Source: Sipunculus nudus
Taxonomy: Eukaryota; Annelida; Sipuncula; Golfingiida; Sipunculidae
Direction of reading: 5' to 3'
Length of the DNA: 64,000 bases
NCBI GenBank assembly: GCA_026874595.1
Contig: CM049316.1
Coordinates: 16,703,839 to 16,767,838 of the forward strand
This document shows, in pieces, positions 35,795-48,732 of this stretch. Each line of letters starts with the position of its first letter. The stretch's first letter is position 1. Under the pieces are notes generated by a model. It did no database searches. It was given only the letters and a program-made list of their open reading frames with translations, and was not told where the DNA came from. Position numbers and translations under genes: made by a program.

Positions 35795-38026
35795 ATGGAC
35801 AATTGGGTCATTTTGTGCGCCGTTTTGCTGCTCTTCATGTGTTTTCTAATTGGATCACCGGCGTCGGTGTTTGCGATGGTCCGTGTTGGCACCAAGAGAA
35901 AATACAGGAACAAAATTTTGCTTATGAACTTAGTGGGTGTAACACTCATTGTCAGCATGCTGGTCACGCCATGTCATCTCTTGGTATTCATGGAACCCTA
36001 CATAAACCATGACCTGCATTTGCTGACCAAAGTAGCGGAGCCGACATGGGGGTCGTTACAGCTGACCCATCTTGTGTCTCTCTTTCTCTACCAAGCGCTT
36101 GGATTTATTGATGCTTTCAAGATTTATTCCTGGTCTTCTAAAAAGCGTATCGTCTTCAACACAGTCGCTGTCTTATTTTCTTGGTCCATCGGGTTAATCT
36201 CGTTTACTGCCATACCAAAAGACGAGGAACTACAACTGCGCGTTTTGTTGTACAATTCTACCATTATGCCATGTATTCAATCAAATTCTACAGCTTTGGA
36301 AACTCGACCGAAGGCCGGGCGAGCGTTGAGTATCTTCACCTTACTGCTGTGTGTTCTTGTACTTAGTATCTATTTATCCCTGACATTCAAAGAGATATTT
36401 AGTAAACTTCACAAAATACAAACTGTTCAACCAAAGCAGGTTTCGGTGGTTCAGTACAGCAAGAAGCGTAGACGACACACAGTGGTGGGTATTGGACAAA
36501 CAGGAGGACGGACTGTAGATACCGGTCCCGTTACATGTAGTCCATCAAACCATGGGAAATCCCAGGCCAGGGGTTCTACGCAACGTACCTTCAGACCCCA
36601 CCAGGTGGATGAACTTGATATACATGAAGAGGTTTCAGAAGTTTCAGCTCTGGGGGCTTTGCCAGGTGCAATACAGAGTCCTCAGAACAAAGAGGTGGTA
36701 AGAAGATCCACGGTAGAGATGAATGAAGCAGACCTTTACATCCGTCGCTGGGTTATATCTCAACCTTTACCAACTGGCGACATAGATCCTGGTTTAGATC
36801 TTCCCAGGGGATCTGTGGATATTCTAGGGGGATTTACTCAAAACACTCCTTTTCGTGCAGGTCACTTGCAGCCTCTTCACCAGCGAAACACGTCAACTAA
36901 TAGCTTCTGCTCAACTTGTCTCTGTTCACTGAGTAGTCGCTCTCAGTCGTGGAGTCGTTCTGTGTCCGAAACGTCAAGCGTCACCCACGCGGGTTCTCAA
37001 CACAACAGGCAACTGGGTTGTGTCGGTGGGGAGGCGACGACAGGTCTTGGACGACCTCTGGTGACAAAGCGTTTGAGCGAACGAAGCCTGCAAAATTGTT
37101 TATGCAAACAAGATACCCTTGAACACGCGTATGAAGCATGGATGAGCCGCCGGGGAACCACCGCATCATGCATCTCTGATTCTCAAATTTTATGTAGACC
37201 ACCCCTTCCAACGATCTGTAGGGTGTGTAAGGACGAAATCAGACGTGGTTCAGATCCCAGCATCTTAACTACGCCGAGTTATCGTCGGTCTTCTTCTGAC
37301 ACTATGACCACTAGAGCCGACCTAGGAACTGATCGTTCCTCAAGTAACGATACCTCAGGAAAGGGACAACAAATATCTGCTACATCCTCCGACCAGGGAA
37401 ATCCTATCCAAATCCGCATCATACGTCCGTCAAGGGTGTCAAGCTGCAAAGAGTCCCGTGTGATTCAGAAGCCCCTGCGACGCTGTGGGCACATGAGGCA
37501 AACAGAGGGGGAAACAAGGGAAAGACGCGTTGCCTCTTCCAAGGCTGACTCCGCATCACGGAGACGCCGCTGGTCAGGAGACACTTTCGATTCCATGCCA
37601 CGCGCCTCATGTGATAACAGTTGCAAAATTCATAGAACTGCTTCAGCCGAGGGGTGGACAAGTTCTCAGCCTGGTCGCTGCAGATACCACAAGACCATAC
37701 GTCGCCACCGAAGTATGTCTTATATTTCAACTAACGTCAACATTTCGCCTAAGCCTCCGGACGTTCAACAAAAGAGGAAGAACTACTTCCTACACATTTT
37801 GGTACCATTTCTCCTCTTCTTCCTCTCTCACACTATAATCTCTCTGCCATGCTGGGACTGTTCACAGCTCCTGCTACATACATTCGCACTTGGTCTCAGT
37901 GCTGTTCACATTTGGCATCTACTAGTTCCGTTTCTTTTCGTTTTATATCACGAGGAAGAGAAGGTGGCATCCCAACCGAGACATGATCAGTCTCTAGAGG
38001 AAATGTCAGACAGAATGAACATGTAG
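35795..38026 (+). CDS. Divergent rhodopsin-like seven-helix receptor with giant third intracellular loop
   Basis: Uninterrupted 743-codon frame. An in-frame TAA lies just upstream (35786-35788) and a TTCCAG acceptor ends at 35780, so this looks like the single coding exon after a non-coding 5' exon. Hydrophobic segments at about residues 5-29, 41-65, 88-112, 118-137, 177-200, 664-687 and 694-717 give seven helices. Class A landmarks: MNLVG in helix 2 and Trp130 in helix 4 (usual W4.50) are kept; DRY is replaced by DAF (106-108), NPxxY by VPFLF, and the helix 6 CWxP and helix 3 Cys are absent. The loop between helices 2 and 3 is short, and the second extracellular loop has two NST sequons and one Cys. 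About 460 residues between helices 5 and 6 are Ser/Arg/Thr-rich with CxxC pairs near 371-376 and 474-477. Ligand and family not recognised; orphan receptor is an inference. Confidence 0.72.
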   Translation: MDNWVILCAVLLLFMCFLIGSPASVFAMVRVGTKRKYRNKILLMNLVGVTLIVSMLVTPCHLLVFMEPYINHDLHLLTKVAEPTWGSLQLTHLVSLFLYQALGFIDAFKIYSWSSKKRIVFNTVAVLFSWSIGLISFTAIPKDEELQLRVLLYNSTIMPCIQSNSTALETRPKAGRALSIFTLLLCVLVLSIYLSLTFKEIFSKLHKIQTVQPKQVSVVQYSKKRRRHTVVGIGQTGGRTVDTGPVTCSPSNHGKSQARGSTQRTFRPHQVDELDIHEEVSEVSALGALPGAIQSPQNKEVVRRSTVEMNEADLYIRRWVISQPLPTGDIDPGLDLPRGSVDILGGFTQNTPFRAGHLQPLHQRNTSTNSFCSTCLCSLSSRSQSWSRSVSETSSVTHAGSQHNRQLGCVGGEATTGLGRPLVTKRLSERSLQNCLCKQDTLEHAYEAWMSRRGTTASCISDSQILCRPPLPTICRVCKDEIRRGSDPSILTTPSYRRSSSDTMTTRADLGTDRSSSNDTSGKGQQISATSSDQGNPIQIRIIRPSRVSSCKESRVIQKPLRRCGHMRQTEGETRERRVASSKADSASRRRRWSGDTFDSMPRASCDNSCKIHRTASAEGWTSSQPGRCRYHKTIRRHRSMSYISTNVNISPKPPDVQQKRKNYFLHILVPFLLFFLSHTIISLPCWDCSQLLLHTFALGLSAVHIWHLLVPFLFVLYHEEEKVASQPRHDQSLEEMSDRMNM

Positions 38027-38123
38027 GGTGTAGAATCTAAGATGTACTTCTTATCTGGATGGCACACCTTAACTTTAGAGATCGGCTGAAGGTAGCGTTC
38101 CTACAAAAAGCTCCAATGTCAAT

Positions 38124-38129
38124 AATAAA
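38124..38129 (+). other. Candidate poly(A) signal of the receptor gene
   Basis: AATAAA about 100 bases after the receptor stop codon; a further AATAAA-containing stretch lies near 38250. Either could end the transcript. Confidence 0.4.
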
Positions 38130-40385
38130 TTCACGAGTCATTTTCGATTCATACTGGACGCCTTAAAATATACATAATTTTAAAATCTGATACAGGAATT
38201 TCTGTAATGGTGCAGATATTCTTGAAAGTTTTATTCATTTTAGAATAAAAAATTAATATTTAAATCTTTTGATTTGTAAACAAGTGTACTATTTAAAGCA
38301 ATCATTAAAACCAAGAACCCTTTCTTGTGGGTTATTTTTAACTGCATGACAATAACTACGTTTTTTAATTTGTTTTCTCTACATGTGCTGTGTCTGTTTA
38401 ATTTGAAATTTGTAATATTTATATAAATTCAAATTTCAAAGGTAAAACAAGAAAAAACGAATTGATTTTCATTGGAGTGGTCTTGCGAGGGATGCTACCT
38501 TAATTGATGCGAAATGTTAGTTCCGTAGAGTGTGATGAAGGGATGTAAAATGTGTTACATTTACACGACTCTTGACTTTTCTATTATTTATTTTTTTTAA
38601 ATTTCATTGTTATATAGGTAATTTCGCATCAAGGATACTTTGGGACATAGTCGCAATACAGACGGTTTATCTTTCGACGTTTTACTCAATATGTGCATTT
38701 TATGTGGCTTCCGGGTTAATAGATTTTAGTCATTTTAACTATTTAGGTTCCGAATTTTACAGTAAATGTTTAAGGTCAATGTTACAAAAAGCAAGAAACA
38801 TTTCCAGTGAAACCAAAAATTAATGCCCTTCGTGAATAAACTAAGACAGAGTCAGGCAAAAAGATAAGGCTGGTCGGACAGAAGATATTGTATGAAATAT
38901 TCTGTAAAAAATGGCATATTTATTGGCTGATGGGTTCAAGATCATACCAATTTTCATAAGTATAAAGTTGTCTAATATGGTCATAAGTAGTGATAGCTGT
39001 GCCATAATATTTGTTGAAAAAATGGATTTTAAAAATTTAATATGTTGTAGACAAACGAACAAAGTAAAGGTATTTTAAAGCAGACATATACATACATACA
39101 TACATACATACATAAATGTATCATATCGTATTTTATTGTCAGTGTAGCCTTTAACTGTGTTGTTGCGATATACGAAGTATTATTGTGCATATTGTATTCG
39201 ATGCCGATAAAGGTGTGTATTCCATAATAGTCTCTGGTGTTATCTATCTTACGCTAAGAAAAAATGCGTTGGTTTTGTATTTTGCTTTTGTATCAAAGCT
39301 TGCACAAGTATGTTATTAGTTATTATTGACCTGTTATCATCTCTATCTAAGTCAATGTTATCCTAAAGTTTAGAAAAAGAATAAATTTATAGTCTCGGTC
39401 CAGTCTTTTTCAAGGCCGTTTTGAATAAAAAGCACCTAGGAACATACTTGAAAATTAAAATTATATGGTATCATCATTGCCTCCGTCAAGAGGGAATGCG
39501 TTCATCCTCGTTCACAACATAACTCAAACAATCATCCATGAAACCTCATAAAATTTTCAGGTCATTTCGGAAATGAGCCATTGTAGAAAATTTTGTGTGG
39601 ATCTGGAAAATGATCTGGATTCAGTAACGTCATCAAGGAATGTTCACAAATATACAGACACGCACAAATGAACATGTGAATATGCACCGAATAAGTGAAT
39701 GCAAAAAAAATGTTTTTGGAGCATCGTGGAGGCTTGCATTCCTTAGAAGGATGAAGTTACAGTTCAGATTCACAGTTCATTGTTGTCCATAGTTATGATA
39801 CGGTTCTCATAGAGACATCATCTCGTGTAGAGGAGTTTTGTTAGGCCATTTGATATATTAACCAATTGATCTGTCGTATCTACATTGATCGTTGTAAAGA
39901 TATAAGCTGCAATAAACTTTTAGTTGCAACATTTCTAGAATTCCATTTTATATTGAAATGTTTAGTTTCTTCTTTACCGAGGACTTTAATTTACCTAAAA
40001 AAACCCTCCGTGTAAGGCCTAGCAAAAAGGTATGGTTCTCAGGCACTACCCGCATTAATTTTAACCCTCCCCCCCCCCCGCATAAAAAAAAATATTATTT
40101 TTATTTTCATCTTTCCAGAAGATAAAATAATACAGTTTTGATCAGATTTCCTTTTTTATGTAGTGCTTTTACTTGTTTAAGAAAAAATTCTGTCAAATTT
40201 TTCAAAAATTGTCAAAAAAATCGTCATGCTTTCCCCTGGTCATATGACATTCTTATCGGAACACGCAAAACAGGTAAAAATTAAATATCGCCCGCCCGCA
40301 CCGATTTATGAACTAGATGCGTCGGAACGACACGAATGCCCCCGCCTGGGGCAAATTAGAAACATTTGTTAAATTTTGTAAATTT
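38130..40385. other. Intergenic stretch downstream of the receptor
   Basis: AT-rich. It contains possible poly(A) sites, the (ATAC)n block and a C-run near 40068. No exon recognised. Confidence 0.55.
39085..39112. repeat. (ATAC)n microsatellite
   Basis: About seven ATAC tetranucleotides. Confidence 0.9.
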
Positions 40386-41835
40386 TTTTAAGTTCAGGAG
40401 GTGTTGTATGGTCAAAAGTAGGTCAACAAGGGCAAAATGCAAACTCGATCTGTAAAGGGTCATTATGAAGCAACACACCAAAAATCAGGCCAGTATCTGC
40501 AGGCATTGTGAAAAAAAGTCCGTATATGTGCATTTTTCATGAAAATTTCTGTCTTTCATGAAATTTTCTATGTTCAGGATCTGTCATATGGTGAAAAAAT
40601 AGGTTATCTGGGACGAAACGCGAACTCGATCTGTAAGTGGTCATTATGCGCCCACAGACCAAACATTAGGCCAGTATCTGTAAGCATTGAATTGCGAAAC
40701 TAGAATATTAGCAAAAGTTGATAATCATTTATAAATTTAAATTGGAGAGGTATATACCATGTTTCATGACAATCCACCAAATGCTTCCTGAGAAATAAGC
40801 TCCTAAGTTTTTTTCTATACTAAGCTCTGTGACCTTGAAAAGTAGGTCAAGATAACCCATCTTTGAACTTGACCAAGATTTTGTAAATATAATGCAATAG
40901 CACTGAAGAAATGAAGTTCCTGTGTTGAATACCTTTGGAGATATCCTGCACAAAAGGCCAAAATTGAAAAAAAAAACGATAAAATTTCATTAAAAAATCA
41001 GAAAGTGCAGGTGGCGCCACCAAAATTGTGCAGCACATACAGACCATCAGTCCCAATGATCATAGTAAGTTTTGTGAAAATCCACACAATGGTTCCTGAG
41101 ATATAAACTTCTGAGTGTTTTTCTATAATCAGCTCTTAAATGTAGAAAAATGGGTCAAGGTCACCCACCTTCAAACTTGACCGAGATTTTATCGATATAC
41201 ATCTTCACTGATGAAATAAAATTCCAACGGTGAATCCGTTTAGAGATATCCCACTCACAAGGTAAACGTTAACAGACGCGGAACGGACGGACGGACAGAC
41301 ACCGGACAGACAGATGGACGGACGGACAGACGGACAGCTTGGGTGACGACAATAGCCCATCAGCCTATGAGCTGAGGGCTAAAAACGGCTGTATATGTGT
41401 ATTTGTCATGAAAATTTTTATTTTTCATGAATTTTTCTAAGTTTAGGAGCCGTAAAACGGTCAAAAATAGGTCAACCGGGACGAAACGCGAACTCGATCT
41501 GTAACTGGTCATTATCTGCCCACACACCAAAAATCAGGCCAATATCTGCAGGCATTGCGAAAAAAAGTCCGTACATGTGCATGTATTTGTCATGAAAATT
41601 TCTATTTTTCATGAAATTTTCTAAGTTTAGGAGCCGTAAAACGGTCAAAAGCAGGTCAACCGGGACGAAACGCGAACTCGATCTGTAACTGGTCATTATC
41701 TGCCCACACACTAAAAATCAGGCCAATATCTGCAGACATTGCGAAAAAAGTCCGTACAACTGTTTGATTTCGGAATGACGGAAGGACGGACATGGGTAAA
41801 ACTATATGCCCCGGCCACTTTGTGGCGGGGGCATA
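40385..41835 (+). mobile_element. Pearl-like element with about 182-bp core units, interrupted by another
   Basis: Four core units start near 40392, 40572, 41441 and 41625 (GTTCAGGAG/GTTTAGGAGCCGTA..., then CGAACTCGATCTGTAA). After the last comes GGAAGGACGGACATGGG and a stem-loop TATGCCCCGGCCA...TGGCGGGGGCATA (41805-41835) followed by an A-run. The array is split by a second element at about 40690-41385. Confidence 0.7.
40690..41385 (+). mobile_element. Second pearl-like element nested in the first
   Basis: Between core units two and three of the host element lies unrelated sequence with two related about 300-bp segments (ACCATG/TTCATGACAATCCACC... and AAAATCCACACAATGG...). It ends in a long GGACGGACGGACAGACGG run, the stem-loop AGCCCATCAGC...GCTGAGGGCT (41354-41380) and AAAAA. 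Host-type sequence resumes at about 41390. Confidence 0.65.
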
Positions 41836-42771
41836 AAAAATGTGCCTGAGATCCATACCCCCTTTTCTTGGCCAAATGTATGTAATGTTAGTAAAGATAC
41901 TAATAAAGCTGAAGATGATAGTATCCCACACGTAAATATACCGCGTGTCAGACTAAGTCCAAAATATAAATTAAATCTAAACAAATTTGGGTTAATACTT
42001 TGAAGCCGATATGTGTCAACTATGGCTTCCATGATTTGCTTGTTTGTCATTAAACGAATCCCAGGAACTAAACAAGGAACGTTGACGGTCGACATGAAAA
42101 TGGGAACTGTGCATTGCATCGTGCACACGGCCGACATATAACCTGCAAAGGCTACCGATTATTCTGAGGAATGTGTACAAAGTGTCTTGATTTTTCTAGT
42201 AACATTCCCCCTAAACCAAGTTTGATAATAAATTATTTCATCGCGCACTTGTGTACAAAATTCTAACGAGAATCCGTCCCGCCATTGGTGAGAAAGCTGT
42301 TGACTGATGGACGACAAACGACGGACGACGACGCGTCAAGAAAGTATTTCTCGGCAACTTATCTCACTTTGAGCAGGTCTAATCGCGACATAGCAGGTCT
42401 CTATGTCGCGATAGGACCCGGCTTCAGTTGGCGACATTGTCTGCAAGATACTCAATTTTGAGCAGCGTAATTAAGTCAAAAAAGGTTACAAGGGCCGAAC
42501 CGTTTATACGCCGGAAGTGGAATGTGTCCCCCCCCCCCCCGGCCCTTCCCGCTCGCAACCAGTACTCCTCGACCTTCTAGAATTTCACTTAGTCTAATAT
42601 TGATTACTTTTTCTAAACACAATCAAATTCCTGTCACTAGTTATTAATCCAATATAGAGAAAAACACGCAGTAATTAATGTATTGTTTATGAATAATTCT
42701 AAAATTCAAGAAGTTTGATAATTTTTTTAAAATCTTGTACAACTGATATTTCTAATTGGAATTAAAATATG

Positions 42772-42772
<1 letters not shown>

Positions 42773-42830
<58 letters not shown>

Positions 42831-42853
42831 AGAGAGAGAGAGAGAGAGAGAGT
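42773..42853. repeat. Compound (TA)n(GA)n microsatellite
   Basis: TA run followed directly by a GA run. Confidence 0.97.
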
Positions 42854-42869
42854 TCAATTGCCTTACACT

Positions 42870-42922
42870 CTCCAATATTTCGGCCCCCTCCATCAATCCT
42901 GGCTACGCCCCTGCTGCATGGA
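42870..42922. repeat. DNA-transposon-like right end
   Basis: ATCCTGGCTACGCCCCTG is the mirror of CAGGGGCGTAGCCAGGAT, an outer-end style seen in many animal repeats. It follows the (TA)n(GA)n block; the left partner was not seen. Confidence 0.35.
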
Positions 42923-43070
42923 CAGGTTTACAATTTGATTGGTCGTATTCTCGCGAGAGCCTGGCATCACAAGAACTTTCAACTGAAAATAGCAAAAGAT
43001 CACTTTTGCTGGCCCAAAGTTGGGTACCGGGCTTACGAGACTGGCCTAATTGGTTCCATTACAATGTGGA

Positions 43071-46000
43071 CAAGGGACCTATGGGTCACGGCGCTCAGCT
43101 GTTATATATGATAAAAAAATATGATTTAGAAATGAGGCACATGCTGGTTTTGTGTGGTAATAAGCTGTATTATGAGTTGTTGTTGTTAAGCTTATGTATG
43201 ATTTTGATAGTACCTTTGCAGACAGAGAAGAGAATTGATTTCATTTATTTTATTAACAAATGGAGTACTATTGTCACACAGATTTTGACTTGGCCATATA
43301 ACTTATAAGCAGAACATAAAATATAAGAGTTTAACTATTTATTAAAAAAATTACAAATATTGTCCCAGATATAATTTTTATTAAAAATAAGAGAATTGTA
43401 TGATTTTTAAAATGAAAAATAACTGAAATGATTATTAAAATAATATTAAAGAATATATTCATGAATGCATTCATGAATACATTTGGAAAGTATTTGCACT
43501 GGTATTCATATACTTTCATTTTTACCTGAATTCCCATTCTTTATGCAAGAAATTTTATAATGGAGTACACATTCATATTCGTATTTAAATACAATTGCAA
43601 AGTATTCGCACCATGTCTGGTATTTATTCAGTTTTCACCAAACAATGGTGTTGAGAATCTAGAATGTAAAAAATTCACACATTTAAATAATGATCATAAG
43701 TACCTGGTTTTATGGCTTTTATTTATATTAAAAAAAATAAATGTGATATATTCATTTTGGACTAATTTCACATCAATGTACACACTAGACACAGTAGTAA
43801 TCTAGATTAATATTATCAACTGCATCTTTGTCTATCATTAATTTCCTTCATATGATCCCTAATGATTAGTAATGAATAATATGATTTACTTTTTTATTAT
43901 TAAAATTGAACTGAAAAATGCCATAGGTGACTGCATGGTGTTATTTGGAATACGTGACATTCTATCCATCGATACAAGATTCTTATATCATCAGTAACTG
44001 CAAGTTAATTCCCTATTATTATAAACTAACAAATTCCTTTTCTATTTTTCTTTAATTTGTTATTAAAAAACAATAAAAATTGATTAATTTATTGTTTATT
44101 GTTATGTTGTTGGTTAAAACTACTAGATGAGTTGGGTTGGACACCTGGATCAACTGTGGCTGGCCATAAGCTGCCTGGCTGCCCCAGCCTCAAGCATGCA
44201 TAATTTGCTGAAAGTTCAACAAGGTCAACATACAGGTGACTCAAGAGTGGCTGGAGAGAGCCAAGGACTGACATGGTCTCATAAAAACATTAATAAAAGC
44301 TACAATTTTTGGCCAATTTCTTTCAGTTTTCTAAACTAAAAAGCTGAAACCCTTATGTGTGCATGATATGAAAATTATATAAACAGAGCTCACATGAAAC
44401 AAAAGTGAAATGGTCAAAGTTGGGCAAAATTTAAGGTACTAATTTTTTATTTTTATTAATATTTTAAAAAATTTAAAAGATTTTCATCTAATTTTTGGTA
44501 TACAATTTAATTTTGATTAATTAAAGTTATATTACTGGAAAAAATGTCCATAGCTTTAGCGTTTTTTGTGTTAAGTGATCAAATATCTTTCCTGATTTTT
44601 TACAAAATGCATTATGTTTGGGCCCATAACTTTTTTAAATTAAATAATATAGACATAATTTCTGGCATGTACAAAGGAACTATATAGAGGAATATTTATG
44701 GTAAATATGAGGAAAAACAGATAAGTGGTTTTGATATTAGGCAGTCCTGAAGTGTGAAAATAGGTTTCAAATAAAAAATTGAGGTTTTTCCTTAATTTCT
44801 CAAAGGAACGAAGTTGCAAAGACCCAGTTTTCGGCTTGGTAGGAGATCTTGGGGACATCTAACATTATGCCGAATATTGGATTCCTAGGTCTGGACTAAT
44901 ACCTTTATTTCACATTCAAGGGAATAATACATTTAAGTTTATATTATTTAAGCATATCCACTTTTTCCATTAAAATAGTTTTTATCTGATTAATTTTTTT
45001 TATTTACAAGTTTTATACATTTGTATTAAAAAAACATTGAAAATATAAGTTAAAATATTAGAATTCTTAGTTGCAATCATTATACATCCAGAGTGTAGCT
45101 CGTATTGGGTCATATTATGCATACACATATATTTTTATTATTTTTAAATCACAAATTTTTAAACTGAATTTAAAAAAAAATAATGCCACAACATGGCATC
45201 TGCAAGATTATTCCTTGAATCACTATTAAAAATTTTGCACATTGGAGTTTTCAGTACATGCTTAATCTTATTAACCAAAATAAAATATGATTCTGTAAAT
45301 TTGGTAAAATAAAAACATCTTTTCAAATAAAGTATACACACTGTTGGTTGAATGAGGGACAAACAATTTCATTATGCTAATAACAATCTAAGCTTTAATT
45401 TATTTCTGGAATTAATAGTCAATTTCACACCTGGTGAAGTTTTTACTCTTCTCAAGGAAGGAATTACTTATCTGAAAACATCCACACTTTCATAGCAATA
45501 CACCATTTTGTGGACACAATTAAATGTGCACTTTAACCATTGTAACCCTGGTGGTAAATACAAAATCTAAAATGTAGCATAGCCAAGAATAAAATGAAAT
45601 ACAGAAAATTATAACATTCATCTAGTTAATGCATCATCTAGGGGGGGGGGGGTTGTGTGCAGGGCAGATGGGAAGCCTGCTAGTAGTGGCCCAGCTGAGC
45701 CAAGACAAGCTGCCTGGGGTGGGTTACATAATGCAAGTGAAGGCTTTACTACTAGGTGGGCTAGATGTAAACAACACTTGACATGGTGTATGAAAACTTG
45801 AATAAAAGCTACTCTTTTCAATCAATTCCTTTGAAATTTCAGATTTTAAAAGATTAAATCCTTATGTATATATGCTTTGAAAATTAAATCAACAGTGCTT
45901 ACAGAAAAAAACATGCCATTGCCAAAGTTGGACAAAATTTAGGGTATTGATTTTTTATTTAAGCTAATAACTTGAAAAATTTGCAAAATTCAGATCTAAT

Positions 46001-47185
46001 TTTGGGTAAACAATCGAATCTTGATTAAATAAAGTTATATTCCTGACAAAAAGTCTCCAGCTTCAGCAATTCTCATCTTAGGTGAGCAAATATATTTCTT
46101 GATTTTTAAAAAAGTGCATTATGTTTGGGCCCATAACTTGTAAAAAAAAATACACAATACTGACATCATTTCTGGCATGTGCATAGCAAATGTATAGAAA
46201 AATATGTATATTATATATGATCAAAGTCAGATCAGTGGTTTTAATATTAGGCAGTCTTAAAGTGTAACAATGGGTTTTTAATGGAAAAATGAAGTTTTTC
46301 ATTGATTTCTCGAAGGAATTAAGTCCTAGTGACCAAATTCTTGGCATGTAGGGGATTTTGGAGAAATCTAACTGTATGCCAAATTTAAGGAACTTAGAGC
46401 TGAAGCTCGTGAGCTGAGCTCTAGCAAACTGCATAACACTAGCAATATGTGACATGGTGCTTGAAAACTTAAATAAAATCTACAGTTTTTGATCAACTGG
46501 TTTCAAATTTTTGGTGTTAACAGTTGAAATGCTAACAAAAACATGCTGTGAAAATTAAATCCACAGCAGTTACAGCAAAAAAACGTGCCATGGTCAAAGT
46601 TGGGCAAAATTTAAGGTACCAAATTTTTATTTTTGCTAATATTTTAAAAAATTTAAAAGATTTTGATCTAATTTTGGGTATACAATTTAATTTTGATTAA
46701 TAAAAGTAATATTACTGGAAAAAAAGTGCTTAGCTTTAACAAGTTTTGTGTTAAGTTATAAAATTTCTTTCCTGATTATTTACAAAATGCATTATGTTTG
46801 GGCCCATAACTTTTTTAAATTTTATAATACAGACCTAATTTCTGGCATGTACATAGGAATTATATAGAGGATTATTTAATGGGAAATATGAGGAAAAACA
46901 GATGAGTGGTTTTGATATTAGGCAGTCCTGAAGTGTGAAAATAGGTTTTTAATAAAAAATTGAGGTTTTTCCTTAATTTCTCAAAGGAATGAAGTCGCAA
47001 AGACCCAGTTTTCGGCTTGGTAGGAGATCTTGGGGACATCTAACAGTATGCTGAATTTTGGATTCCTAGGTCTTACGGTTTCAAAACGTGCCACATCTAC
47101 GGACGGACGGACGGACAGACGGACGGACGACAGACAATGGACCACGACTATAGCTCAGATGACTTATAGTCAGCTGAGCTAAAAA
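43071..47185 (+). mobile_element. Large pearl-like element or cluster with three about 620-670 bp core copies
   Basis: Left-end-like CAAGGGACCTATGGGTCACG...GCTCAGCTG at 43071 and right end GGACGGACGGACGGACAG (47101), stem-loop 47153-47179 and AAAAA. Core copies run about 44270-44890, 45781-46445 and 46451-47080, each with ATTATGTTTGGGCCCATAAC and TTTCTGGCATGTAC. Copies one and three are most alike. The 44900-45640 stretch is not repeated and may be an insertion. Whether one element spans all 4.1 kb is uncertain. Confidence 0.6.
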
Positions 47186-48732
47186 TTCAAAATACAGCGA
47201 GCCGGACAGAATGTTGATTCAAGATCTTATCGCAACGAAGCAAGAGGCCGGCTCATATCAAGACGAGGACATACTTTTGTTCCTGGTCAGTTCATGGGGA
47301 GGTTTTTTTTCACATATGCGCGACACACATCAAAGTATAAATAAATTAATCCTTCCGTGAATACATTTATTCACATGTGTACATTTCAATGCAAAATTCC
47401 CCCATTATTATCATGTTGAAAATATCCTCGTTAGATCGTTAGGATTTGAATAACAGAATATGAAACAAACGTGTCCACAGACACAGGGAAAAGTTAAAAC
47501 ACTCAAGGGAACAGGGATATAACCTCTGTATAATGCAATACATAAACAAAACCAGAAATGATATGAAAACAATCCGTATATGCATGGAGTGAAAATACCT
47601 GTGCAAAAGACAAAAGAGTATACTCTAGCACTACTAACTGTCATGGTAGTTAAACATAGGGAAACCTCAACGTACGAACACCTGCCTATTGCCGGCACCT
47701 CTAAATAATGCACACGTAAGGCGTTCCATTGAAAAAAAAAAACTCTATAGTTCTCTAAACTCTCTTTATAAGTCACCTCTCTGTCACGCAAAAAACAAAC
47801 AGGTCTCACCGGAGAATGGAGATACTAAGATACTATTGTGTATAACATGAGAGGTCATACGGTGTATGTGTGTGTGTCTAAATATGTACATATCTCCATA
47901 TCTGACGGATGAAAAAATTATGAACACTCAGAAGTATGACATCGACATTATCTGTTGATTGTGCGAATAAATTCAATTACAGATAAGGATATCCTCACTG
48001 GAATATTTGTATTATACTTGATGGAATTTCCAATATATCAATATTCAGTAGAAAAGAAAAGAGCTAGACATTATATACCCATTATCTGATACAAGTATTG
48101 GTCCCTCGGCTGAACAGTACAAGAAACTGCAAGTTTCCTCAGTCTCATAGGTGTTTAACTATTGTACAAAGTCTACTTTATTCCTTCTTAAACACTTTTT
48201 TCTGGAATTAATTTTGAATGGAATTCATGGAATGATTTTTCTGGTATAGCTGAGCGAGGTTTCAAGTAAGTGGTTGGCAGTACCCTCGGACCAGACAGCG
48301 CATGTGCATAACAGCGCTCAGATGTATGATTCGTTGAAATAGTACATGTCATTTAGTCATTTATCAAACCCCTTCCCTAACACACATAAAGACATACACT
48401 ATACAAATTTTGCATATACCTCAGAAGTGCGTGTATATATGTTTCCAACTCTCAAGTTAATTGGAATGATTGTTTTTTGTTGTTGTATTAAAACGTATCT
48501 TTAACATGCCACTAACAACATTAACATTTTAAACTATTATATACACTTGATCATGTAGTTGTTGTGACAGTGATGCAAAGGCGCAGTGAATGCCTTTTGG
48601 GGTTTCCCGTAACAACTAACTAAATTAATTTTTTTTAAAGCTCTCAACTTTGATGTAAATCCTACACAAGCAATAAAAATTAAATTCTAGTATTTTAATA
48701 TAAAAGTAATGATTTGTTATTTTGGAAAATGA

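Noticed and set aside
41656-42137. Two minus-strand frames sharing FFAMSADIGLIFSVWADNDQ
   Set aside because: The shared peptide is simply the translated 182-bp core unit of a mobile element.
46078-46455. 125-codon minus-strand frame
   Set aside because: Lies in a repeated core copy; the equivalent frame is broken in the sister copies.
47411-47809. 132-codon minus-strand frame with many aromatic and Cys residues
   Set aside because: No domain, no splice partners, AT-rich biased composition; more likely UTR or intergenic sequence.
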